In this document: piece by piece, positions 9,434 to 18,116 of the stretch | How positions within the stretch are numbered: position 1 is the stretch's first letter | Layout: the number at the start of each line of letters is the position of its first letter | Source of the DNA: Vulcaniibacterium thermophilum | Lineage (GTDB): Bacteria > Pseudomonadota > Gammaproteobacteria > Xanthomonadales > Xanthomonadaceae | DNA length: 64,000 nt | Assembly: GCF_007923255.1 (NCBI RefSeq) | Contig: NZ_VOHJ01000001.1 | Location: 124,001-188,000 of the forward strand | Direction: 5' to 3' | The notes under the pieces: model-generated | Databases searched by the model: none | The model's input: the letters and a program-made list of their open reading frames with translations, nothing else | What the model was told of the DNA's origin: nothing | Program-made: the position numbers and the translations under genes

Positions 9434-10780
9434 TCAGCGCACCAGGTTGTTCACGATGTCGTTGTAGAACGCCAGGCCCATCAGCCCGACGATCAGCGCC
9501 AGGCCGACGTACTGCCCGGCAGCCATGACGCGCTCGCTGACCGGGCTGCCCTTGATCAGCTCGATAAGGTAATACAGCAGGTGACCGCCGTCCAAGATCG
9601 GGATCGGCAGCAGGTTCAATATCCCGAGGCTGAGCGACAGCAGCGCCAGCATCGACAGGTACCAGGCCGCGCCCTGCTGGGCGAACGCGTTCGCGGCGCG
9701 CGCGATGGTGAGCGGACCTGCGACCGTGTGCTGTGCGGACACCTTGCCGCTGAACGCGCGGCCGATCATCGCGAACAGCTCGCGGGTCTGCTGCGCGCCC
9801 TCGCGCAATGCGGCCGGCACCGCGGCCACCGGACCATGGCGCAGCAGCGCGTCCTTCCCGGGTACCGCCACCTGGATGCCGAGCGCCCAGTACGTGCGGC
9901 CTTCGACGGTGCGCTGCCGCGGCCGCAGCGACACCGCGAGCTCGCGGCCGTCGCGGGCGAGCCGCAACCGCACCGGCGTGCCGCGCTCGCCGGCGCGCTG
10001 CACGAGCGGAAGGATCTGATCCCAGCGTTCGATGGGCTCCCCGTCGACCGCGAGGATGCGGTCGCCCGGCCGCAGCGCGCCGAGCGCCGGCGCTGCGGCG
10101 ACCGCGCCGACCACGGGCGCCGGCGCGAGATGGCGCGGCACCAGACCGACCGCGCGCACCGCATCGAGGCCGCGCAGGCTGTCGGGCAGACGCGACAGGC
10201 GCAGCGTGCGCGTGGTCTCGCCGCCCGCGGCGGTGCGCACGCGCAGCGCGACGTCGTCGCGATCGAGCGCCGCCGGCAGCAGGCGCGTTTCGACTTCGGT
10301 CCAGGTGCTCACCGGCGTGTCGCCGACCGCGAGCACGGTGTCGCCCGCGCGCAGGCCGGACTCGGCCGCGACGTCGCGTACCGCGCCGATCACCGGCGCG
10401 TAGTCCGGCCGGCCGATGACGAACATCGCCCACAGCAGGGCGATGCACAGCAGCAGGTTCGCCAGCGGCCCGGCGACCACGATCGCCATCCGCTTCCACA
10501 CCGACTGGCGGTTGAAGGCGCGATGCCGCTCCTCCGGCGCCACCTCGCCCTCGCGCTCGTCCAGCATCTTCACGTAGCCGCCGAGCGGGATCGCGGCCAC
10601 CACGAACTCGGTGCCGTCGGCGCCGCGACGCCGCCACAGCGGCGTGCCGAAACCGATCGAGAAGCGCAGCACCTTCACGCCGCAGCGGCGCGCCACCCAG
10701 AAGTGGCCGAATTCGTGGATAGTGATGAGGATGCCGAGGCTGACCAGCAGCCACCACACCGAACCGAGGAACTCATTCAT
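9434..10780 (-). CDS. rseP: RIP metalloprotease RseP (site-2 protease)
   Basis: A 448-residue intramembrane zinc protease that cleaves anti-sigma factors and signal-peptide remnants. The metal motif HEFGH is at residues 22-26 inside the first membrane helix. Two PDZ-like segments occupy the periplasmic loop (around GDTVLAVGDTPVST and GDRILAVDGEPIER), and the second site LLPIPILDGGHLLYY lies near the C-terminus with the last membrane helices. The length is typical. It sits between dxr and bamA as in most gammaproteobacteria. Confidence 0.96.
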   Translation of the reverse strand: MNEFLGSVWWLLVSLGILITIHEFGHFWVARRCGVKVLRFSIGFGTPLWRRRGADGTEFVVAAIPLGGYVKMLDEREGEVAPEERHRAFNRQSVWKRMAIVVAGPLANLLLCIALLWAMFVIGRPDYAPVIGAVRDVAAESGLRAGDTVLAVGDTPVSTWTEVETRLLPAALDRDDVALRVRTAAGGETTRTLRLSRLPDSLRGLDAVRAVGLVPRHLAPAPVVGAVAAAPALGALRPGDRILAVDGEPIERWDQILPLVQRAGERGTPVRLRLARDGRELAVSLRPRQRTVEGRTYWALGIQVAVPGKDALLRHGPVAAVPAALREGAQQTRELFAMIGRAFSGKVSAQHTVAGPLTIARAANAFAQQGAAWYLSMLALLSLSLGILNLLPIPILDGGHLLYYLIELIKGSPVSERVMAAGQYVGLALIVGLMGLAFYNDIVNNLVR

Positions 10781-10813
10781 GGGTGGGCGGCTCTCGGGAA
10801 ACCAAACGGGAAC

Positions 10814-12013
10814 TCAGGACGCGGGGAACGCACGGAGGAGGGACTCGGCATGGCGGCGCGCGCGCGCGTCGGCGTCCAACAGGACCGCAAGCGAGGCCGC
10901 AGGTTCCGCGGGGATCGCCTCCAGCGTCGCACGGACCACCTCGGGAATGGCCAAGAATGCGATCCGGCGCTGAAGAAAGGCTGAAACCGCCACCTCGTTG
11001 GCGGCGTTGAGCACCGCCGGTGCGGTGCCGCCCGCGCGCAGCGCGTCGAAGGCCAGCGCCAGGCACGGGAAGGCGTCGAGGTCGGGCGCCTCGAAGTCGA
11101 GCCGGCCGTGACGGACCAGGTCCAGCCCGGCCACGCCCGAGGCGATGCGTTCCGGCCAGCCGAAGCCGACCGCCAGCGCGGTGCGCATGTCCGGCAGGCC
11201 CAGTTGCGCCAGCAGCGAGCCATCGGCGAACTCGACCAGCGAATGGACGAGGCTCTGCGGATGCACGACGACCTCGATGCGCTCGGCCGGCACGCCGAAC
11301 AGGTGGTGCGCCTCGATCACCTCCAGGCCCTTGTTCATCAGCGTGGCCGAGTCCACCGAGATCTTCGGCCCCATCGACCACCTCGGGTGCGCGATCGCCT
11401 GTTCGGGCGTCACGTCGTGCAGCGATTCGCGCGGGCGTCCGCGGAAGGGTCCGCCGGAGGCGGTCAGCACGATGCGCGTCACGCCAGCGCGTCGCCAGTC
11501 GTCGCCGTGGCCCCAGGCGCCATGCCCGACCGGCAGGCACTGGAACAGGGCGTTGTGCTCGCTGTCGATCGGCACCACCACCGCGCCGGCCTCGTGCGCG
11601 GCGCCCATCACCAGCTCGCCGGCCAGCACCAGCGATTCCTTGTTGGCCAGCAGCAGGCGCTTGCCGCTGCGTGCGGCGGCGAGCGTGCCCGGCAGGCCGG
11701 CGGCGCCGACGATCGCGGCCACCACGGTGTCGCACGCGTCGCTTGCGACCAGCGCCTCCAGCGCCTGCGTGCCGCAGTGCGCCCGGGTCGCCAGGCCGCG
11801 TTCGCGCAGGCCCTCGCGCAACGCGTCGAAGCAGGAGGCATCGTCGATCACCGCATGCTCGGGGCGGTGGGCCGCACACAGCCGCAGCAGCGCCTCGACG
11901 TTGCAGCCGGCGGCCAGCACGCTCGCGCGCAGGCGCTCGGGATGGCGCGCGATCACGTCGAGGGCCGAGGTCCCGATCGACCCGGTGGCGCCCAGTACGG
12001 CGATCCGGCGCAT
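10814..12013 (-). CDS. dxr: 1-deoxy-D-xylulose 5-phosphate reductoisomerase
   Basis: DXR converts DXP to MEP with NADPH in the isoprenoid pathway that feeds undecaprenyl phosphate synthesis by the nearby uppS. The 399-residue protein has the nucleotide-binding start [17 protein letters not shown], the central [13 protein letters not shown] metal/substrate motif, TASGGPFRG and [22 protein letters not shown]. The length is normal. It lies 1 bp downstream of cdsA and 33 bp before rseP. Confidence 0.97.
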   Translation of the reverse strand: MRRIAVLGATGSIGTSALDVIARHPERLRASVLAAGCNVEALLRLCAAHRPEHAVIDDASCFDALREGLRERGLATRAHCGTQALEALVASDACDTVVAAIVGAAGLPGTLAAARSGKRLLLANKESLVLAGELVMGAAHEAGAVVVPIDSEHNALFQCLPVGHGAWGHGDDWRRAGVTRIVLTASGGPFRGRPRESLHDVTPEQAIAHPRWSMGPKISVDSATLMNKGLEVIEAHHLFGVPAERIEVVVHPQSLVHSLVEFADGSLLAQLGLPDMRTALAVGFGWPERIASGVAGLDLVRHGRLDFEAPDLDAFPCLALAFDALRAGGTAPAVLNAANEVAVSAFLQRRIAFLAIPEVVRATLEAIPAEPAASLAVLLDADARARRHAESLLRAFPAS

Positions 12014-12014
12014 C

Positions 12015-12851
12015 TCAGAACCCCAGCAGACCCTTGCCGAGCGCGAACACCGGCAATGCCGCCAGGACGCCGTCGATGCGGTCGAGCACGCCGCCGTGGC
12101 CCGGAATCAGGTGCCCCGAATCCTTCACGCCGGCGTGGCGCTTGAGCAGGCTCTCGAACAGGTCGCCGACCACCGAGAACAGCACGGTCGCGAACGCGAG
12201 CAGCGCCACCAGCGGCAGCTCCGCCACGCCGGCCTTGGCGAACAGGGCGAACGGGAGGCTCACCGCGACGCCGGCGGCGACGCCGCCGAGCAGCCCTTCG
12301 ACCGTCTTGTTCGGGCTTACCACCGGCGCCAGCTTGCGGCGGCCGAAATGGCGGCCGACGAAGTAGGCGCCGGTGTCGGCCGCCCACACGATCGCCAGCG
12401 CCGCCAGCAGCCAGCGGTGGCCGTTGGGCTCCTCGACGTGGATCCAGCCGAGCGCGGCCCAGGCCGGGATCACCGCCAGCGCGCCGGCCGCGAGCTTGAA
12501 CACCCGCGCGTGGGTCTGGTGGTTGCTGCCGAAGCGGGGGAAGCGCAGCCACAGCAGCGCCAGCACCCACCACACCACGCCGACCACGGTCGCCGTCTGC
12601 AGCAGGGCGAGGCTGAAACCCTGGGTGGAGCGCGAGGCCCATACCAGCGCCACCATCATCGCCACGTGCGCGACCAGCAGCACCCAGCGGCCCAGCGTGT
12701 CCTCGATTTCCGCCAGCTCGAACCATTCCCACAGGCCGGCCAGGAAGACCACGGCGGCCAGCGCCATCATCCAGGGCGTGGGCAGCAGCAGCATCGCGGC
12801 GATCGCGACGGGCGTCATCACCAGCGCGGCGATCAGGCGGGTTCGGGTCAT
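12015..12851 (-). CDS. cdsA: phosphatidate cytidylyltransferase
   Basis: CdsA makes CDP-diacylglycerol from phosphatidate and CTP at the inner membrane. The 278-residue protein is highly hydrophobic with about eight membrane helices and carries the family signature near the C-terminus ([21 protein letters not shown], then DRIDG). The start ATG (12849-12851) overlaps the uppS stop (ATGA). Confidence 0.95.
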   Translation of the reverse strand: MTRTRLIAALVMTPVAIAAMLLLPTPWMMALAAVVFLAGLWEWFELAEIEDTLGRWVLLVAHVAMMVALVWASRSTQGFSLALLQTATVVGVVWWVLALLWLRFPRFGSNHQTHARVFKLAAGALAVIPAWAALGWIHVEEPNGHRWLLAALAIVWAADTGAYFVGRHFGRRKLAPVVSPNKTVEGLLGGVAAGVAVSLPFALFAKAGVAELPLVALLAFATVLFSVVGDLFESLLKRHAGVKDSGHLIPGHGGVLDRIDGVLAALPVFALGKGLLGF

Positions 12852-13627
12852 TGCGGGTTTCCTTGCGGGGTTGCGTCGCTGCCTTCGCGCGCGGCGATCT
12901 GCGCGCCGGTCAGGCCGAAGCGGCGTTCGCGGCGGGCGTAGTCGTCGAGCGCCTGCTGGAGTGTCGCCGCGTCGACCTCGGGCCACAACCGCTCGGTGAA
13001 CCACAGTTCGGTGTAGGCGAGCTGCCACAGCAGGAAATTGCTGACGCGCATCTCACCTCCGGTGCGGATGAACAGGTCCGGCGGCGGCAGATCGGCCAGC
13101 GCGACGCGCGCGCCGACCGCGGCCTCGTCGATCGCCTCCGGCGCGAGGCGGCCGGCCGCGACCTCGAGCGCCAGCGCGCGCGCGGCCTGGGCGATGTCCC
13201 AGCGCCCGCCGTAGCTGGCGGCGATGGTCAGGTGCAGGCGCTGGTTGGCGCGGGTGAGCGCTTCGGCCGCGTCCATGCGCTCGACGATGGCCGGCTGGAA
13301 GCGCTCGCGCTCGCCGATGAAGCGGATGCGCACGCCGCGGCGGGCGAGGTCGTCGACCTCGCGCTCCAGCGCGGTCATGAACAGCTTCATCAGCGCGCCG
13401 ACCTCGTCCTGCGGGCGGCCCCAGTTCTCGCTCGAGAAGGCGAACAGGGTCAGCGCCCGGATGCCTTTCTCCAGGCAGAAGTCGATGCAGACGTTGACCG
13501 CGCGCGCGCCGGCGCGATGGCCGATGGCGCGCGGACGCCGGCGGCGCTCGGCCCAGCGGCCGTTGCCGTCCATGATGATGGCCAAGTGCCGCGGAATGCG
13601 CGGCGCGGCGGAAGTCGCTTCCGACAT
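12848..13627 (-). CDS. uppS: (2E,6E)-farnesyl-diphosphate-specific undecaprenyl diphosphate synthase
   Basis: A cis-prenyltransferase that makes the C55 lipid carrier for peptidoglycan and O-antigen. The 259-residue protein shows the substrate motif AIIMDGNGRWAERR (catalytic Asp), FAFSSENWGRP and the C-terminal RTGGEMRVSNFLLWQLAYTE. ATG at 13625-13627 (MSEATSA) gives the usual short N-terminus. It is coupled to cdsA and lies 20 bp after frr. Confidence 0.96.
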   Translation of the reverse strand: MSEATSAAPRIPRHLAIIMDGNGRWAERRRRPRAIGHRAGARAVNVCIDFCLEKGIRALTLFAFSSENWGRPQDEVGALMKLFMTALEREVDDLARRGVRIRFIGERERFQPAIVERMDAAEALTRANQRLHLTIAASYGGRWDIAQAARALALEVAAGRLAPEAIDEAAVGARVALADLPPPDLFIRTGGEMRVSNFLLWQLAYTELWFTERLWPEVDAATLQQALDDYARRERRFGLTGAQIAAREGSDATPQGNPQ

Positions 13628-13647
13628 GACGACGGCGGCCGGCGCCG

Positions 13648-14205
13648 TCAGACCGCCATCAGTTCCTGTTCCTTCGCCTTGACGATCTCGTCCACCTCCT
13701 TGATGGCGTGATCGGTCAGCTTCTGGATCTCGTCCTCGGCGCGGCGCACGTCGTCCTCCGTGATCTGCTTGTCCTTCAGCAGCTCCTTGACGTGGTGATT
13801 GGCGTCGCGGCGGATGTTGCGGATCGCGACCTTGGCGTCCTCGCCCTCCGAATGCACCACCTTGGCCAGTTCGCGGCGGCGCTCCTCGGTGAGCGGCGGC
13901 AGGTTCAGGCGGATCACCGTGCCCGCGGTGTTCGGCGTCAGTCCGAGGTCGGAGGCGAGGATGGCCTTCTCGATCGGGCCGACCATCTGCTTCTCCCACG
14001 GCGTGATGGTGATCGTGCGCGCGTCGGTGACCGCCACGCTCGCGACCTGCGAGACCGGCACGTCCGAGCCGTAGTAGTTCACCTTCAGGTGGTCCACCAG
14101 GGCGGTGGAGGCGCGGCCGGTGCGCAGCTTGACCAGCTCCTGACGGAAGGCCTCCACGCTCTTGGCCATGCGGGTCTGCGCGTCTTTCTTGATCTGGTTG
14201 AGCAT
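13648..14205 (-). CDS. frr: ribosome recycling factor
   Basis: A 185-residue RRF that splits post-termination ribosomes with EF-G. The whole length matches the family: [20 protein letters not shown] at the start, [19 protein letters not shown] and the C-terminal helix. A perfect TATAAT -10 box lies upstream (14238-14243 on the minus strand), so frr and the genes after it can be transcribed independently of pyrH and the intervening efflux gene. Confidence 0.97.
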   Translation of the reverse strand: MLNQIKKDAQTRMAKSVEAFRQELVKLRTGRASTALVDHLKVNYYGSDVPVSQVASVAVTDARTITITPWEKQMVGPIEKAILASDLGLTPNTAGTVIRLNLPPLTEERRRELAKVVHSEGEDAKVAIRNIRRDANHHVKELLKDKQITEDDVRRAEDEIQKLTDHAIKEVDEIVKAKEQELMAV

Positions 14206-14237
14206 CGCCGGCTCCGGGATATCGCGGTAAGCGCGCG

Positions 14238-14243
14238 ATTATA
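14238..14243 (-). promoter_or_regulatory. consensus -10 box (TATAAT) for frr and downstream genes
   Basis: Read on the minus strand, positions 14243-14238 are TATAAT, 32 bp before the frr ATG and just after the stop of the cation-efflux gene. No strong -35 hexamer is visible; CTGACC at 14270-14265 is poorly spaced (21 bp). Confidence 0.55.
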
Positions 14244-14268
14244 CGGGGCGCGGCAGCGCGCGCGCCGG

Positions 14269-15201
14269 TCAGTGGCCGCCGTGCGGGGCGCGGACGTGGC
14301 GATCGTGCTCGCAGCCCTGCCCGTGCTCGATCTGCAGCGTCGGGTGGTTGATCCCGAAGCGGGCGTCGAGCGCGTGGTTCAGGCGGTCGATGAAGGCGTC
14401 GTGGTCGCCGGGGTCGGGGCGGACCAGGTGCGCCGTCATCGCCACTTCGCCCGCGCCCAGCGACCAGATGTGCAGGTGATGGACCGCCCGCACGCCCGGC
14501 TGCCCGCGCAGGAACGCCTCCACCTCGGCGCGGTCGATGCCGCGCGGCACGGCGTCCATCGCCGCATCGAAACTCTCGCGCAGCAGGCCGAACGAGCCCA
14601 CCGCCACCACCGCGGCGACCAGCGCGCCCATCGCCGGGTCGAGCCAGGCCCAGCCCAGCCACAGCATCCCGGCGCCGGCCAGCACCGCCGCCAGCGACAC
14701 CGCGGCGTCGGCCATCAGATGCAGGAAGGCGCCGCGGCGGTTGAGGTCGCGCTGATGGCCGCCGCCGTGCACCAGCCAGGCGGCGCCCAGGTTGACCGCG
14801 ATGCCGATCGCGGCCACCGCCATCACCGGAACGGCCGGCACCTCGGGGGGCTGTGCGAAGCGGCGCACGGCCTCCCACGCCAGCGCGCCGGCGAAAGCGA
14901 CCAGCACGATCGCGTTCGCCAGCGGCGAGAGCAGGGTGGCGCGGCGCCAGCCGTAGGTGTGGCGCGCGGTCGGCGGCCGGCGGGCGATACGCGCCGCGCC
15001 CCACGCCAAGCCCAGGCCGAGCACGTCGCCGAGGTTGTGCAGGGCGTCCGACAGCAGCGCCAGCGAGTTGGTCGCGAACCCGTAGCCGGCCTCGAGCGCG
15101 GTGTAGGCCAGGTTGACCAGGGTCGCGATCGCGAACGTGCGCGTCGCGCTGCCGTGGCCGTGAGCGTGATCGTGATCGTGGTGGCGGTGGTGCGCGTGCA
15201 T
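14269..15201 (-). CDS. cation diffusion facilitator (CDF) family transporter
   Basis: A 310-residue CDF antiporter of the ZitB/CzcD type, exporting Zn2+ or a similar divalent metal from the cytoplasm for protons. It has a His/Asp-rich N-terminus (MHAHHRHHDHDHAHGHG), six hydrophobic segments, transport-site motifs LLSDALHNLGD in TM2 and HLMADAAVS in TM5, and a C-terminal ferredoxin-like domain (GVRAVHHLHIWSLG) ending in more histidines. ATG at 15199-15201 is chosen; an in-frame GTG at 15234 would add 11 residues. The gene lies between pyrH and frr, which are normally adjacent, so it looks like an insertion into the operon. Confidence 0.88.
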   Translation of the reverse strand: MHAHHRHHDHDHAHGHGSATRTFAIATLVNLAYTALEAGYGFATNSLALLSDALHNLGDVLGLGLAWGAARIARRPPTARHTYGWRRATLLSPLANAIVLVAFAGALAWEAVRRFAQPPEVPAVPVMAVAAIGIAVNLGAAWLVHGGGHQRDLNRRGAFLHLMADAAVSLAAVLAGAGMLWLGWAWLDPAMGALVAAVVAVGSFGLLRESFDAAMDAVPRGIDRAEVEAFLRGQPGVRAVHHLHIWSLGAGEVAMTAHLVRPDPGDHDAFIDRLNHALDARFGINHPTLQIEHGQGCEHDRHVRAPHGGH

Positions 15202-15283
15202 GCGGCGATGGTGGCATGCGCGGGCGGCGGACACTATTCCGCGGCCGCCCGGGGCGTGCCGCCGCGACGCCGGCGGCCGGCGA

Positions 15284-16015
15284 TCACGCGCCGCCGTTGC
15301 GGCCCTGCACCAGCGTGCCGATGTTCTCGCCGCGCAGGATCCTCAGCAGCACGCCGGGCTGGCCCATGTCGAAGATGCGCAGCGGCAGGTCGGAGTCGCG
15401 GCACAGGGCGAACGCGGCGGTGTCCATCACCTCCAGCTCGCGCGCGATCACCTCGTCGTAGGTGAGCTTCTCGAACCGCACCGCGTCGGCGTGCTTCTTG
15501 GGGTCCTTGTCGTACACGCCGTCGACCTTGGTCGCCTTCAGCAGCAGATCGGCGCCGATCTCGATCGCGCGCAGCGCCGCGCCCGAGTCGGTGGTGAAGA
15601 ACGGGTTGCCGGTGCCGGCGGCGAAGATGGTGATGCGGCCCTTCTCGAGGTGACGCACGGCGCGGCGGCGGATGTAGTCCTCGCAGACGTCGTTGATCTT
15701 GATCGCGCTCATCACCCGGCACTTGGCGCCGAGCTTCTCCAGCGCGTCCTGCATCGCCAGCGCGTTGATGACGGTGGCCAGCATGCCCATCTGGTCGCCG
15801 GTGACGCGGTCCATGCCGGCCGCGGCCAGACCCGCGCCGCGGAAGATGTTGCCGCCGCCGATGACGAGGGCGATCTCGGCGCCGGCCTGCTGCGCTTCGA
15901 TCACCTCGCGCGCCAGGCGCCCGATCACCTTCGGATCGATCCCGTAGTCCTCGTCTCCCATCAGCGCCTCGCCGGACAGTTTGAGCAGGACACGGCGGTA
16001 GGCGAGCTGGGACAT
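15284..16015 (-). CDS. pyrH: UMP kinase
   Basis: A 243-residue UMP kinase of the amino-acid-kinase fold making UDP for nucleotide and cell-wall precursors. Visible are [12 protein letters not shown] at the start, [16 protein letters not shown] and the C-terminal [13 protein letters not shown] at 16013-16015 (MSQLAYRR) is chosen; an ATG eight codons upstream is less likely. A TACAAT box (16053-16048) lies at promoter distance. In relatives pyrH follows tsf; here about 10 kb of accessory genes and repeats separates them. Confidence 0.96.
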   Translation of the reverse strand: MSQLAYRRVLLKLSGEALMGDEDYGIDPKVIGRLAREVIEAQQAGAEIALVIGGGNIFRGAGLAAAGMDRVTGDQMGMLATVINALAMQDALEKLGAKCRVMSAIKINDVCEDYIRRRAVRHLEKGRITIFAAGTGNPFFTTDSGAALRAIEIGADLLLKATKVDGVYDKDPKKHADAVRFEKLTYDEVIARELEVMDTAAFALCRDSDLPLRIFDMGQPGVLLRILRGENIGTLVQGRNGGA

Positions 16016-16317
16016 GACGACCTCATGGAGTGGGGGCAAACGGCGGAATTGTAAGGGAGCGCCGCGACGCGCCGGTTCACGGCCGCCGACGCCCCCGCCG
16101 GCGACGCCGCGGATCGTCGCCCGCGCGGGTGGGGGGGAGGCGTGCCGGCTCCGTTATCGAATGCAGTCCGGCCGGGCAGCGGGTCAGGCTCGAACGTATC
16201 AGCCGGCGTCGTGTGGTCTACCATGCGGCGCCGGGCGTCCGGAAAAGTGCGGTGCCCCTCCGCCATGCTCAGACCCGCTGCCCGTGCCGGATCACCCGTG
16301 TTCGTACTCCGTAGCCG
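16016..16317. promoter_or_regulatory. divergent intergenic region between pyrH and the ECF sigma gene
   Basis: No gene is seen in these 302 bp. On the minus strand TACAAT (16053-16048) is a likely -10 box for pyrH, giving a leader of about 26 nt. On the plus strand CGTTATCGAAT (16152-16162), preceded by GAGGCGTG, recurs at 20972-20982 upstream of the autotransporter protease, preceded there by GAAGCGTG. It may be a promoter element read by the ECF sigma factor encoded next door. Confidence 0.45.
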
Positions 16318-16878
16318 TTGGAAACCGAGACCGTGACCGAAGCGCCACTGGGCCCGGCCCACGACGGGGACGGATTCGATGCCTTCGTGCGTCGGCATCA
16401 TGCCGCGCTGGTCGGTTTCCTGGCCCGGCGTTGTCATGAGGAGGACGCGCGCGACATCGCGCAGGAAGCCATGGTGCGGCTGATGCGCTACCGCGACCAG
16501 CCGCCGGAGAAGCTGAAGCTGCTGATGTACCGGATCGCCCTCAACGCGCTGCTCGACAGCGGCCGCCAGCAGACCAGCCGGCAGGCCGGGGCGCACGTCA
16601 GTCTGGACGCGGATTTCGAGCGGCTGCCGTCGGCCGAGCTGCCGCACGAACAGCGCATCGAGCACCAGCAGCAGCTCGAACGGGTGCGCGCGGCGATCCT
16701 GCGGCTGCCGGCGCGCTGCCGCGAGATCTACCTGCTGAACCGGATCGAAGGCATGAGCTACACCCAGATCGCGCGGCACTGCCGGATCTCGGTCGGCGCG
16801 GTGGAGAAGAACATCAGTCGTGCGCTGCACCTGCTGCGGCTGCACCTGCAGGGACACGTGGCCGGGGAAGGCTCATGA
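16318..16878 (+). CDS. FecI-like ECF RNA polymerase sigma factor
   Basis: A sigma70-family ECF factor of about 186 residues. Region 2 reads FVRRHHAALVGFLARRC ... DIAQEAMVRLMRYRD, and region 4 reads ILRLPARCREIYLLNRIEGM then SYTQIARHCRISVGAVEKNI, as in iron-starvation (FecI-type) sigma factors. The start is TTG at 16318 or GTG at 16333; there is no ATG. Its stop overlaps the ATG of the FecR-like gene (ATGA). In such systems an occupied TonB receptor signals through FecR to release the sigma factor. Confidence 0.9.
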   Translation: METETVTEAPLGPAHDGDGFDAFVRRHHAALVGFLARRCHEEDARDIAQEAMVRLMRYRDQPPEKLKLLMYRIALNALLDSGRQQTSRQAGAHVSLDADFERLPSAELPHEQRIEHQQQLERVRAAILRLPARCREIYLLNRIEGMSYTQIARHCRISVGAVEKNISRALHLLRLHLQGHVAGEGS

Positions 16879-17870
16879 ACGAATCGACGATCGCGCGACC
16901 GACCAGTACGGGCGGTCCGGAACAGGCCGACGCCTGGCTGGCGCGCCTGCTCTCGCCGGAGTGCACGCGCGAGGAGCGCGCCGAGTTCGAACTGTGGCTG
17001 GCGCGCTCGCCGCGGCATGTCGACGCCTATCTGGAAGCGGAGACGATGCACCGGCTGGTGGCCGAACTGGGCGACGATCCGCTGCTGCGTGCCGCCGCCC
17101 GTCGCGCGCGGCGCGAGGCCGGCGCGCGCACGGCAGGCCGGCGCTGGGGCTGGATCGCGAGCGGGCTGGCGGCGGCGCTGGCCCTGGTGGCGGGCGGCGC
17201 GCTCTGGCTCGGGCGGGCACCGCAGCCGCCTGCGGCGGAGGCCTTCGCCACCGTCGTCGGCCAGCAGCGCAGCCTGGTGCTCGCCGACGGCACGCGCGTG
17301 CATCTGGATACCGACTCGGCGATCGTCGCCCGCTTCGGCGAGGACGCGCGCGAGATCGAGGTCGAGCGCGGTCGCGTGCAGTTCACGGTGGCCGCCGATC
17401 CGCATCGCCCGTTCCGGGTGCGCGCCGGCGCCGGCACCGTCGAGGACATCGGCACCACGTTCCAGGTGCGCCGCGAGGGCGCCGACGTGAGCGTCGGGCT
17501 GATCGAGGGCGCGGTGATCGTCAGCGGACGCGAGGGGGCCTCGGCGCGGCTGGCGCCCGGCGAGCAGATCGCGGTCGACGCGCGCGGCCGGGTGGGGACG
17601 CGCGAGGCGTTCGATCTCGAGGTCGCCTCCGGCTGGACGCGCGGCGAGCTGGTGTTCAAGCGCCGCCGCCTGGACCAGCTGGTGGCGGAGATGAACCGCT
17701 ATTCCAGCACGCGGCTGCGGCTGGCGGACGCCGAGCTCGGCGCGCTCACCGTCAGCGGCGTGTTCCATGCGGGGGATCAGGCGTCGCTGGTGGCGGCGCT
17801 GCGACAGGGGTGGGGCTTGCAGGCCGAGCGCACGGGCGATGGGGAGATCGTCCTGCGCAAGGCGCGCTAG
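16875..17870 (+). CDS. FecR-family anti-sigma regulator
   Basis: A 331-residue inner-membrane protein. Residues 17-60 form the cytoplasmic sigma-binding domain (ADAWLARLLSPECTREERAE and WLARSPRHVDAYLE), residues 91-112 a single membrane helix, and residues 120-230 the periplasmic FecR domain (VGQQRSLVLADGTRVHLDTD; IGTTFQVRREGADVSVGL). The C-terminal part (FKRRRLDQLVAEMNRYSSTR ... LTVSGVFHAGD) resembles the secretin/TonB short-N-terminal (STN) fold that contacts the receptor. It is coupled to the sigma gene by ATGA. Confidence 0.92.
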   Translation: MNESTIARPTSTGGPEQADAWLARLLSPECTREERAEFELWLARSPRHVDAYLEAETMHRLVAELGDDPLLRAAARRARREAGARTAGRRWGWIASGLAAALALVAGGALWLGRAPQPPAAEAFATVVGQQRSLVLADGTRVHLDTDSAIVARFGEDAREIEVERGRVQFTVAADPHRPFRVRAGAGTVEDIGTTFQVRREGADVSVGLIEGAVIVSGREGASARLAPGEQIAVDARGRVGTREAFDLEVASGWTRGELVFKRRRLDQLVAEMNRYSSTRLRLADAELGALTVSGVFHAGDQASLVAALRQGWGLQAERTGDGEIVLRKAR

Positions 17871-18116
17871 CTAGGACGCTTTCGGCAGGAGGTCGAGAGC
17901 AGCAGCCCAGGGAGGGCTTGCGGCGGGCGGGGGCGCTGGATTCCGTCCGCGGCACGGTCAGGCAGGACCGCCGGGCGGCGCCAGGAAGGCTGCCGCCCGG
18001 CACTCTGCGATGCGGGGCGCCGGTTGCGCGCCGATGCCTGCCGCGTTCATGACGGCCGCGTTGCGCGGCCGGATGGCCTCTCGTAAGGTGGCAGGTCCCT
18101 GCCGCCCTGCCGACGA

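Noticed and set aside
7395-9467. A 690-codon plus-strand open frame opposite bamA
   Set aside because: Antisense shadow; Val/Asp/His/Arg-rich without motif, while BamA is complete.
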